Below, piece after piece: positions 23,201-31,990 of a DNA stretch of 64,000 nucleotides (position 1 is its first letter; each line of letters opens with the position of its first letter). The translations under genes were made by a program, and so were the position numbers. This stretch comes from Diphasiastrum complanatum. Lineage: Eukaryota; Streptophyta; Lycopodiopsida; Lycopodiales; Lycopodiaceae. The stretch spans positions 52,161,298-52,225,297 of the forward strand of contig CM055099.1 in NCBI GenBank assembly GCA_029204225.1. Reading direction: 5' to 3'. The notes under the pieces were generated by a model. It was not told the DNA's origin and did no database searches. It saw only the letters and a program-made list of their open reading frames with translations.

Positions 23201-23614
23201 GCCATTTCTTGGTGCAGCAAGAAACAGCCCACAGTTACCTTATCATCGACAGAGGCTGAGTACAGGGCAGCGGCAAAAGCTACCTGCGAGGCAATATGGC
23301 TCAGGAGACTTCTTGGGGAGGTGCAGATTCCACAGGATGGTCCTACTATTCTTCAGTGTGACAGCCAGAGTTGCATCCAGCTTGCCAAAAATCCTGTGTA
23401 CCATGCTCGTATGAAGCATATTGAGGTGGATCAGCACTTCTTACGAGAGAAGATACAAAGCGGAGAAATTCAGCTCGAGTACTGTGATACCAACGATCAA
23501 GCAGCAGATATCTTTACTAAGGCACTTAGTAGAGAAAAATTTGAAAAGTTTCGCAGCATGCTAGGTGTTGGTATGAACAAAATAGCCATTGAGGGGGGGG
23601 GGGTGTTGAAATAA
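20258..23614 (+). pseudogene. Element D copia pol (broken)
   Basis: In order: a damaged knuckle CNYCGKYGHM (third Cys lost); protease WYIDSGASKHMT; no GAG-pre-integrase histidines, since the sequence jumps from NLYRLYTSN to SSVCEACAMG, so the HH half of the zinc site is deleted; integrase core in VHSDLWGP, RSDGGGEF and NGVAERKNRT, with a small duplication that doubles QQN just before the last motif; a frame change near 21430 and again near 21600; RT with VHQMDVMSAFFNGQL and, after another shift, VLYVDDLVI; RNase H with [13 protein letters not shown], shifts, and [12 protein letters not shown] at the end. The polypurine tract follows. The domain order is standard for Ty1/copia. Confidence 0.9.
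23590..23603 (+). other. Polypurine tract of element D
   Basis: A run of G after GA directly before the 3' LTR. Confidence 0.85.
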
Positions 23615-23982
23615 ATGCCTATTTTGCCCCTTAAGGCTTGTATACTTGTAACTTGTAAGTTGTGCATAAGACATGGGGGTAAAATTTATGTACATAATAG
23701 TACACTCCACTTGTGCTAATTAGGCAAGTAATATCAAGTAGGTTGAGGACCCATGTGGGTTCTAGAGCTAGAATTAGCAAGACACCACCTCTATACATTA
23801 CATGCTAAATGTAGCCCAAGTTTGGAAGGGTTTCCATGCCCTACTACACTTTGAATAATCATTCAAGTTGTGTGAGCTTTGAAGTCCTCTCTCTCTTGTT
23901 TTTGTGTTCTACTCCATAGCTGGTTTTTTCAAGCTTTCATAGTGTGCTTACTGTGCTGTTATGATACTCCATAGCTAGGCCT
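23604..23982 (+). repeat. 3' LTR of element D (last 10 bases missing)
   Basis: It starts TGTTGAAATAAATGCC and stops at CTAGGCCT(T), where the 5' copy continues to GGAATTGTCA. It abuts inverted B sequence at 23983. Confidence 0.92.
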
Positions 23983-24119
23983 TATCATCTGGTTTAGGTC
24001 TTCTAAAAAGGTTCTGGCTACTTTTTCTTGTTTAAACCCTACAGCTATGGGTGAGCGTGGCTGAAAACTGTACATCAGCATAAATGGGCTGTATCCCGTA
24101 GCTGAATGTTTGGTACTGT
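23983..24119 (-). pseudogene. Inverted fragment of element B integrase
   Basis: On the minus strand it encodes the integrase stretch right after the LEFAYNS motif ([15 protein letters not shown]), matching element A at 5635-5770. It is the missing B piece between the C insertion (12946) and the B remainder at 28438, in the wrong orientation. Its high-coordinate end carries ACAGT (minus), the second target duplication of C. Confidence 0.93.
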
Positions 24120-24908
24120 TGTTGGAAGTATTCTACTGTGTGCGGTGGCTAGATCTACTTACAAGTGTAGTATAGGGATGTAGAGATTTCTCCACTTTTT
24201 AAGTTTCTACAACAAGCTTCAACGGAAATATGGAAAGAATCAACAGGAATGAGAGCACTAAGGCTTACCCAACTAGTGCCGGAAACGGAAATAAAGCTAA
24301 TTAATAACAACAACAATAAAAATCCTTGCTAAAGCAAACCCAACTAGCAAGATTGCTAAATCCTACGTAACACCCAAAGGGAGATAATAAGAATTGCGGC
24401 TAAACTAAGCAAATAACAAATAAAACCATGCCACAATTAAAGGCCAGGAGGCCCGAGCACCTTCCCTCAAGCTATGCACCTTCCAATGGGAACACAATGA
24501 AATGCAAGATAATCACAATAGTAATTTTGCCTTATTCACAAAGTGTTGTTTACAATGCAAATACCTCTCCTTTTATGGCAAGGAGGGTCTTCCATAAGTG
24601 TCTACTAACTTATGGGACTAATCTGTTTCTAGCCTTTCTAGAACTTCTAACTTAGGATTTAGAACTTCAAAGTTTCTTAACTTAGGAAAACTTAAGATAA
24701 AATATTTCTAATCTTAAGTTTCCTAAGTCTAAGTTCTAAATTTAAGTTTAAGCTATTTTATTATTATTTAAGCTTCTACTCATGGACTTACAAAACACAT
24801 GCCATGGTTGAAGTTTATTGACAGATACTCGTACGTGGACTTACAAACCACATGCCACGGAGTTTTATTTCTTTCTTTATTTTCTCTGTGTTAGCACAGT
24901 TGCTAACA
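24120..24908 (-). repeat. 3' LTR of element C (inverted)
   Basis: 789 bp. On the minus strand it starts TGTTAGCAACTG and ends CTTCCAACA, homologous to 12947-13752 with small indels. Confidence 0.93.
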
Positions 24909-24922
24909 TTATCCCCCTCCTT
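24909..24922 (-). other. Polypurine tract of element C
   Basis: AAGGAGGGGGATAA on the minus strand, directly before the 3' LTR. Confidence 0.9.
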
Positions 24923-27900
24923 ATTGGATTGGTGGTCCCACACCAATCGACGCCTTTTCGTCCTGGATCTTTTGTGCTTCTTGGAAGCGAGACTGTTGCT
25001 GTTGGGAGTGGTAGATGCTCGTGCTGATGCCCTCCATCATTTGCCACCGTAATTTGTTCAGGAAGGGCATGGGTTTGTAATAATGGAGCATACCCTGTAG
25101 AAAGTTGTGGGTTTTCCATAGCTCCACCATATCAACGTGCAAGGCGGAAGTGAGTGCAGCGCGATAATAGAGCCTTGCTACGTTGATATGGTCGTCTTGC
25201 GTTCGCAAGGGTTTATTGATATCAAGGGCGGTTGGGGGTAACCCTCGATCCCAAAAACCTCCGAGTTCTGCCAAAAATGCCACCAGGCTGCAATTATCCG
25301 CAAAATATTTGACGTCGCGATCATGATTGCCATGGTGCTTCTGATAGAATACTCGGCAGTTGGTGACCATGTCTTCGGCTAAGTTGCCGGTATCTACGCC
25401 CGTGAGCTTAGGCCAAAAGATTCTGTTCTTGACCTTGGTGGCAGGAAACGTTCTCGCCTCGCTACTGGATAATAATAAGGATTTGTGCGCATGTAGGAGG
25501 GAGCTTCGATATACCGTGCCATTGAGGTCTTACTTTGCAGGAAGAGCTGATGACGCCATAGAGGTTGTGGATCCAGGAGTTTGACTGCTGCTTTATGTGT
25601 TTGACACTAGTCCAAATCTGGCAGTATGTAGCCACCTTGCTCTTTTGTTGTTGGATATTTCTTTGCAAACTCCTGAGAGGCGCGCAACTCCTTGCTTGGT
25701 TCTATCGGCGTGATTCTGTGCCGGATGGTTGGTGCTTCAAAGGCAATCTTGTGTTGAATTTGTAGATCGGGTTCAGGAGAGAGAGGAGGCGAGGGGTTAG
25801 CTTCAACAATTCTTTGTGACTCAGGAGAAAATTGTCGTGGAATGAAGGGGGGGTTAGTGGTGTCGAGAGGGTTAGAAGCGGTGGAAGGAAAAAGATAATG
25901 TTGGGAGTTGGTACCCCCAGAGCCTGACGGATTGGTTGGTGTTTGAGCTCCTTGCCTCAAGGGTTGGCCTTGAAATGAGGAGCCTTGAGTTGCAGGAGGA
26001 GGCTGTTAGAATCCTGCTCCATCTCCACCATCTGGTCCCTCAAAGTGGTGCCCCGAATCATGGAATTGGGCGTGCTCTGCATGAACCGACGGTGTCGACT
26101 GGACATCGGCCTTTAAGCGTTCTTCCAGGGTGGCTATGTGCCGGTTTAGGGCCTCGACGGAAGCAATGTATGATTGTTGTAATTTTGAGTGCTGCTCCAT
26201 CGTGGCTTTCAACTTTTAGGCCAGCGTTTGATAGGCCACCACTGGAATGGCAGTTCCCTCAGGAATAGCTGGTGGTGCGAAGTCGTTGAAGTCCACCAAT
26301 TCCAACTGTTCCTTCACAGCGGAACGTGCTGCTTGTGCATCTGCTACAGCCTCATCCTTTTCGGCTTTGAGGGTATCGATGGTTTGCTGCATGTTGGATA
26401 CCTTCAGTTGGAGCTGGTTCTGGAGGTGGAGTAGCATCTGCTGCTGTTGTTGATTGTAATTCGTGAGATTCTGGATCTGCAGCTGTTGTTGTTTGTTTTC
26501 CTCCTCCAGCCTTGCTTTTTCTTTCTGAAGGTCCGCCATAGCACCATCGTCGAATTGCCGCATAGTATATTGTCCCCCTAGGGTGCCGAATAGATTGTAT
26601 TGGAGCTCATTCACATACCATACTGCTTTTTGGGCTGCAAGGGGTAACTGCTCCCAAGGACCAATGTCAGGGAGGGTGCGTGTGTAGTTAGGATACGACA
26701 TTGGGTTAAAGGGTAGAAAATCAGGAGTAGGGCTAGACGGAGGTGTATGAAAAGCAAGTGGAGGTGATTGTGGATTGAGGGGTACAAGAGGTGGGGAGAT
26801 ACTGCGTGGTGGAGATGTTTGGATTGGGTTGGTGATGACGGTGGTTGATGGAAGTGCAGTTATTAATTGTAATGCAAAATCATCTACGTTGACTGTGGAG
26901 TCAAGTAGGGTGGAGATTTGTACAGGTGAGGGCTTTTGTGGAAGTGTGGAAGTGAAGCCCGTGTTGAGAGTTAGTGAGGGTGTGGAGGTGGCAGTAAATG
27001 GTGGGGGTGGTGGTGGGAGTGTGAGAGCAAGTGATGGAGAGGAAGTTGTCTGTGTGGACGGAATCACGCCCATAGGATCAGAGCCGGAAGTGCCTGCCGT
27101 CCCGGAGCTGCCGGCTGCTGCTGCTACTACTTGTCTGCGTTGCTGGGCCTGGTGAAGTAAGGCCGCCTGCTGCTCTAGGACCTCCTTTGGGACCTGAGAT
27201 GGTTTAAGGCTCCCTTTGGATTCTGCATATTCCACCCCGATGTTGCTGGATAGAATGTCATGAGGGACATCGGCTTCTGTGCTCATCGCCTTCCCTTTCT
27301 GCTTCTTAGTAGGTGGGGCTGGTGAGACCAGTTCTGCTGTCGGTTGGGGGGTGGCTCCCTTTTTTGTGCTTGGATAGAGATCATCCAGCTCCTTGATGGC
27401 CGCAGTTGCCCGAGACCCCAACTGTTTGGTGACCAACATGTGGAGGAAATACCCACATTTGGTAGTTGGTTTTCTGGCTTTGAGAGCTCCGCACAGCTTC
27501 TCTGTTACCTTCTCAGCCCACTTGTAATTTTGAGTGGAATCGTCCATGGTGAGGGTCAAAGAAAAGAGGTTGCTCGGTGGTATGCGATCCATCTTGGCGA
27601 TATGCACTTCGACCATGGTGACGAGGATTTCTGAGGCGGCCCGTAGATGGGGATCCGTGATGAGGCGGATGGCGATCCCGTCGTTGGTTTGGGCAATGGT
27701 TTTGCCGTCCTCTGTCAGAAACTTTGTGAAGTACTTGGCATCATAGCTGGTGCCCTTGCCATGGATTGTCTCTCCGAGATTAGGGAAGCCAATGCTCTGG
27801 AGATCCCCAGGAGAGACGTTGATGATGGTATAGCTGCCACTCTTGGATGTAATCCGGAAAGTTTGGAATTCATCCGAATAGGTGGAGTAGGCCGCTCGGA

Positions 27901-28081
27901 TGAGGCTCTCGCTCTGCTGGTCTCTGAAAAGTGTCAGATCAAAGCCAAGGTTTGTGAGGATATCCTTGGCCAGGGTGAGCTGCTCGGCGTAATTCTTGAT
28001 ACAGATCATAAAAATATCCCCTGAATAAGGACGAGGGGGTTTGCGGCGATGCAAGCTAAGCGAGGAATCGCGGGAAGCCAT
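24921..28081 (-). pseudogene. Element C extra ORF (aORF) downstream of integrase
   Basis: A long coding region in sense orientation relative to C, in the position of env-like or accessory ORFs of Athila/Tat elements. One frame runs from MASRDSSLSLH at 28081 to 25607 with only two stops (near 26216 and 26003). A frameshift leads to the last part at 25370-24921. Layout: an N-terminal globular part of about 240 residues (NLGFDLTLF, TNDGIAIRLIT), a Pro/Ser/Thr-rich linker, a Gln-rich coiled coil (about residues 505-590), a second linker, and a C-terminal globular domain (ADNCSLVAFL, LPPTALDINKP, ARLYYRAAL). No convincing signal peptide or membrane helix is seen, which argues against an envelope protein. 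The function is unknown. Relatives lie at 36720-38186 and 59926-61147. Confidence 0.8.
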
Positions 28082-28420
28082 GATAGCAGTGATTTAAGAT
28101 TGCTCTGAGAATTTTGAAAATTTTGAAAATTTTTGACATGAACTCGAGAGCAACAATCTAAAATGAACTCGTGGAGAGAAGGGTGGAGGACTGTATATAG
28201 ACTTTTTTGGCAGGAATTCGCAACCTCACTCAGAAATCGTCCTCAGTGTCTACGATTTGGTAATGATGGTCGCGAATTTCGAGGCAACGTTCTAAGGTCC
28301 GCGAATTCTTGTAAGTGAGTTTTTTATGCCAAAAGAGAAAAATCGACTGATAGTGCCAAACTGTGACTGATCAGAATTCGCAGAGATGACAGAGAAATCG
28401 TGGCAATCATTTTGAGCTCC
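28082..28420 (-). other. Spacer in front of the element C extra ORF
   Basis: Non-coding. It repeats the GAATTCGC and ACGATTT words of the C leader (near 28214, 28262, 28302, 28374 and 28395). The matching other side of the breakpoint, 18727-18778, also has CAGAATTCGCAGA. Confidence 0.65.
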
Positions 28421-28437
28421 AGGAATTTATTTCAACA
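28421..28437 (-). repeat. Detached tip of element D 5' LTR
   Basis: On the minus strand it reads TGTTGAAATAAAT then TCCT, against TGTTGAAATAAAT then GCCT at the start of D's 3' LTR (16 of 17 match). It directly abuts B at 28438 and lies in the orientation D had before the inversion. Confidence 0.85.
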
Positions 28438-28939
28438 AGAACATGCTAAGCGTAGCATTAGGCAGTCCCAGGATCGAGCCAGGCATTATGCAGATCCACA
28501 CAGACGGTATGTGCAGTTCTCCGCTAATGAAAAAGTCTACTTGAGAGTCCCAGTTGACTCTAAAACCCTCAAATCAGGAGTGTGTGCTAAGTTGTCTCCT
28601 AGGTATTGTGGTCCCTTTACCATCAGTAGGAGACTAGGCGAGGTCACCTATGAACTAGAACTCCCACACCGTAGTAAGGTTTTTCCAGTCTTTCATGTAA
28701 GTCAGTTACGAAAAGCCTTAGCCAGATCAGAAAATCTAGTAGGGGACAGTGTTCTAGTTCTCCCATTGGATTCTCAGCAACCTCCACATGAGCCAGAGGA
28801 GATTCTTGATAGTAGAGAGACGCAGACTCGTCATACTCTATACCGAGAATACCTAGTCAAGTGGAATGATCAGCATGTTGAGAATGCCACTTGGGAAAGA
28901 GGCAGCGTCCTTCGCAAATTTTTCCAGAATTTGTCTTAG
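28438..28939 (+). pseudogene. Element B integrase C-terminus and chromodomain
   Basis: The plus-strand frame continues B integrase from [19 protein letters not shown] through the SH3-like C-terminal part ([31 protein letters not shown]) to a chromodomain ([17 protein letters not shown]). It matches the end of element A pol almost residue for residue, so this piece is intact apart from being cut off. The first five bases, AGAAC, are the surviving target duplication of D. Confidence 0.93.
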
Positions 28940-28970
28940 AGGACCAAGACGATTCTTAAGGGGGAGGGAG

Positions 28971-29270
28971 TATTACGAGCTCGTGACCAATGCCGAACCC
29001 TAGAGAACACAGAAGGTCAGATACCACAGTCAGGGTCGTGTCCAGTGTACACGACCAACAGGGCAAGATAGTGTGAGTAGTGTGCCCCAACACGGTCCAT
29101 AGCCATGGTGGGTCCCAGTTGGGTCCCGACGTGCAGTCGGCCACATGGCCGACACTTGGCAGTATGCATGCTAGTAGTCCTCACACTGAACTAGGAGGGG
29201 CTTACTCTATATCAAGGAGTAGGCAAGGTTGGGTGGATCATGCCCTACTGTGGTGTTAGGATCTATTACA
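28971..29270 (+). repeat. 3' LTR of element B
   Basis: 300 bp, preceded by the polypurine tract at 28957-28970 and followed by GTAAC (29271-29275). It starts TATTACGAGCTC (the TG end is mutated to TA) and ends GGATCTATTACA. It is shorter than the 5' LTR through two internal deletions. Confidence 0.92.
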
Positions 29271-29322
29271 GTAACGTCGTAATGACATGATTTTTAGTTC
29301 CAATTCATTTGTATTGAACCCC

Positions 29323-29640
29323 ACAAACATGCTTATGCTGTTAGTTTTCCCCATTATTGCTTGTAGCAAAAGATGTGAATCTCGTGCCCTATTTCCATGT
29401 GTTTTTGGCTCTTTTTTAAACTAGCATGTAGTCATCCGATTGAGGTGCAGATTGAGGCTAAACTATGTTTCTTCATGCCCACAAACATGCTTGTGCTATT
29501 GGTTTCGGTTGTTATCACTTGTGATGAAAGTTTTGAGTGACATGTTGTAAATCCCATGTGTTTTTTAGGGTTTTGGAGAACTAACTTGTAGGCATGTGAT
29601 TGAGTTGCAATCCGAAGTTGCGTTGTGTTTCTTCATCCCC
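29323..29640. repeat. Diverged tandem repeat, two units of about 160 bp
   Basis: Both units begin ACAAACATGCTT and share, in the same order, a CATGTGTTTTT block, a GTAGTCAT/GTAGGCATG...GATTGAG block and GTTTCTTCATxCCC. Unit borders are about 29323-29480 and 29481-29640. No coding sequence is seen. Confidence 0.7.
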
Positions 29641-29829
29641 ATAAAAGTACCTAGAATGCTTGTTTTGATGAGTTCAAGGTCTAGGACACTATTTGCAGCT
29701 TGAACCTGTTGTCGATGCAAAAAAAATGGCGTATAAGCAATTAAATGTTGTGAATGCAAATGTGGAATCTGGATGTTGTTGCTGCCAACAAATGTACTGA
29801 CATGAGATTGCTTGCTTCCTCTTTTGCAG

Positions 29830-30350
29830 GTACGATTGCGCACGACTATCCTACGTCAGGAGGAGGAGTCTACCACATGGGAGCTGAGCTCCATTCGCAC
29901 AGCGTGGCAAACATAAGAATCTTTGCTACTCTTTACCACTGCATCTGTTTCACTTTGCAAGTACCACAATATTTGCGTATGTCTAACAAATGTTTTTTTT
30001 GTATGGATGGTCGATATTGAGCGATGGATGGACTGACATTCGTCGGCGATCTGTCGTCAATATCCTAGTTCCTTGCCCGCTTGGCATAGTCTTCCTATGA
30101 GGCATGGATGCTACTCGAGCTGGTGGAGCCATCACGGCGTGGAGCCATCACGGCCGAGTTCATCTATGAGGCAGTCAGAGATGTAGTGCAGGAGATTGGG
30201 GCAGATCAAATGGTTCAAGTTGTCACAGACAACGCCACAAACTGCAGACAGATGGGAGAGGTGGTAATGAGAGAGCACCCAAGTATTGTGTGGACCCCAT
30301 GTGCTGCACATTGCATCGATGTCCTCATCCACGACACAGTCGCACTTCCA
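29830..30350 (+). pseudogene. hAT-type transposase fragment with DUF659-like motifs
   Basis: The reading LSDGWTDIRRRSVVNILV (about 30015-30070), then after a frameshift AEFIYEAVRDVVQEIG, VVTDNATNCRQMG and WTPCAAHCIDVLI (30150-30350) match the DUF659 block of plant hAT transposases, including the TDNA and CAAHC motifs. The frame break coincides with a 16-bp tandem duplication of GGAGCCATCACGGC at about 30123-30154. The C-terminal hAT dimerisation domain is absent, and an acidic and G-rich tail follows. A broken remnant; upstream limits are vague. Confidence 0.75.
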
Positions 30351-30484
30351 TGATCTATTCTGACCTGCACAGGCAAGCAGATGCAGAGGCACGGTCTGCG
30401 CGATGCCACAGAAGAGCAGCTCGACACCAAGAGTGTCGAGGGGTGGAGAGGTGTTTGGGCCTGATTACAAGGAGGAGTGGATGG

Positions 30485-30900
30485 AGGAAAGGGATACAGA
30501 GGCAGAGGATGAGGATGAGGATGAGGGTGAGGGTGAGGGTGAGCGTGAAGGGGGGGGGGGGGGAACACATACAGCAATTATTCATAGACCCTGACGTTGA
30601 GACACATGAGGAGCCAGCCATTCCTGCACCTAGGCATAGAGGGCGACCTAGATATTGGGGGGGGGGGGGGGGGGGGGAGGGGAGAAAGTGGGTTGGGGGC
30701 ATTGTTTGTAGACCGGGCTGGAGTATCACATGCAGTTGAGGGCAGTTAGAGCCGGCCATGAGGGGGCAGGAGGGAGAGAGGGAGAGGTAGGGGACAGGGT
30801 GGAGGCGGACGAGGAGGCAGCAGGGAGAGGCAGGGGACAGGGCAGAGGTGGAGGTGGAGGTGGAGGCAGAGGCAGAACATCTCACGGATGTTAGTAAAGA
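30485..30900. repeat. G-rich low-complexity tract
   Basis: GAGGAT/GGTGAG repeats at 30500-30545, G runs at about 30549-30563 and 30656-30678, and GGAGGTGGAGGT repeats to 30880. It may be the decayed acidic and RG-rich tail of the hAT gene. G runs of this length can form quadruplexes. Confidence 0.75.
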
Positions 30901-31090
30901 CATTCTATTGTATTTTACTCTCTCTAAACTTACGTTATTCATTGGAGCTCTACCTTCTGAGACATAGAGAACCTAAATGTTGTATCCAATATAAATAAAG
31001 CAGCCAACACACTGAAAGCACACATGCAACTCAAGTCTGCAAAAAGACCCCATCTATGACCAAAACTGAATGCTATCTTCTGCTACTAAC

Positions 31091-31990
31091 CTGGCAAAGC
31101 ACATCTGTCGTTGGATCCGAGGAACTGGATTCTGAAAGCAACTTCACGCGGTATTTCTGCACTCCATTTCCACCTGTGTCTGCATCTGATTTCGGTGATG
31201 CCCTCGCAACTTTAGCACTATTACCAGATGTACCTAGAGGATTGAAAATGCTGGAAGTCTCAGTCGATCGAGTGCCACGCGAACCATAAGGTTCCACCTG
31301 ACCTCCATCATAGGCATAAACGTCAGAATACTTATAGCTATCTGGCGGGCCAATATCATAGCTGGCCTGCCCAAGCTGCTCATACCCTCGTCCCTGCAAA
31401 TATCCCGAATTGCTCTGATCATATCCCAAGGGTTTGCTCGATATATATGCTCCGCTGCCACCGTGGTCGGCATAGCCACCACTACCTTGAGAAGCTTTAA
31501 CAGTAACTGGTTGTGGAAAACCTTTATGAAAGCTGCCGCTCCTGTACAACGAAGGGCTTGAGCCATAGGGTTGAGAAGGAATCGAGGGCGTCGATATAGA
31601 GTGAGGCAAGGGAGCGCTGCCATAATCGAAGGACCGATCATAGGTGGCTTCATAAGATGAAGGCCCTTGAGGAGGGCCGTACAAGGAGTTTGAAGGCATA
31701 TAGGAAGAGTTAGGGGAGTTGAAAGAGGGATCTGCAAGAGGAATTGCGGGCACCTGGGGTGCATAGGGATGATTTGCGGCATAATATGAGGGATCTGCAG
31801 GGTTTGGGGCAGCGGCAGGGTAAATTGCATCATATGAAGGAGCGGAAGAGTAAGGTGAGGCAGGAGATGAAGAAGATGGAGGCGGACCATAAGCAGCAGG
31901 CCCGTAATCAGGAGCCACAGGAGGCGCCTGATCAAAACTAGGGGGTGGCGGTGCGTAGTAGCCGATGCCGTATGGCATGTTTTGCTGCAT
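31091..31990 (-). CDS. FREE1: Exon 1 of a FREE1/FYVE1-like protein gene
   Basis: The 300-codon exon starts MQQNMPYGIGYYAPPP. It is a long disordered region rich in Pro, Tyr, Ser and Gly, then a folded start, VQKYRVKLLSESSS with DVLCQ at the end. That combination recalls plant FREE1/FYVE1, an ESCRT-linked protein that binds PI3P through a FYVE domain and acts in endosomal sorting and autophagy. The family identity rests on my memory of the KYRVKLLSES...DVLCQ motif. A strong donor, CAG|GTTAGT, follows codon 300 at 31091/31090, in phase 0. The conserved middle, FYVE and C-terminal exons are not visible in the window. They should lie to the left, beyond the hAT debris and possibly beyond the nested block, or the gene is truncated. 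No internal stops and host-like composition suggest a living exon. Confidence 0.6.

Larger units (their letters stand above)
18779..23982 (+). mobile_element. Element D: Ty1/copia element, inserted in B then inverted
   Basis: D has LTRs at 18779-19140 and 23604-23982, a primer site, gag and pol. Its 5' LTR lacks the first 29 bases, and a 17-bp piece of them (one mismatch) lies inverted at 28421-28437, next to B sequence. The 3' LTR lacks its last 10 bases and abuts inverted B integrase. This fits D having been inserted in B on the minus strand with duplication AGAAC (right copy 28438-28442), a later 15-bp loss at its 3' junction, and an inversion with one break inside its 5' LTR. Several frameshifts make it inactive. 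Confidence 0.9.
24120..28420 (-). mobile_element. Element C, 3' half (inverted)
   Basis: It holds, on the minus strand, the spacer, the large extra ORF, the polypurine tract and the 3' LTR of C. It belongs to the 5' half at 12947-18778. The two LTRs face each other, as expected after an inversion with one break in the spacer upstream of the extra ORF. Confidence 0.9.
1620..29270 (+). mobile_element. Element B: outer Ty3/gypsy chromovirus, host of the nest
   Basis: B is defined by related LTRs at 1620-1985 and 28971-29270 in the same orientation and by the 5-bp target duplication GTAAC at 1615-1619 and 29271-29275. Its own sequence lies in five pieces: 1620-4718, 10863-12946, 23983-24119 (inverted), and 28438-29270, split by A, C and D. 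Gene order is gag, protease, RT, RNase H, integrase, chromodomain, as in plant chromoviruses. The short LTRs, total size near 6 kb without insertions and tRNA-iMet-type primer site suggest a Reina-like clade, which is inference. It has stops, frameshifts and several deletions at short direct repeats, so it is dead and older than its insertions. Confidence 0.93.

Noticed and set aside
18779-23982. Copia D captured as linear cDNA at a double-strand break
   Set aside because: Considered because both ends are trimmed. The LTR tip at 28421-28437 and the AGAAC copy at 28438 show that it was an ordinary insertion in B later split by inversion.
26775-27155. Plus-strand Gly/Val-rich frames opposite the element C extra ORF
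   Set aside because: Shadow frames of a Pro/Ser-rich coding region on the minus strand.
30355-30942. His/Pro- and Arg/Gly-rich frames in the G-rich tract
   Set aside because: Low-complexity translation on both strands without a conserved domain.
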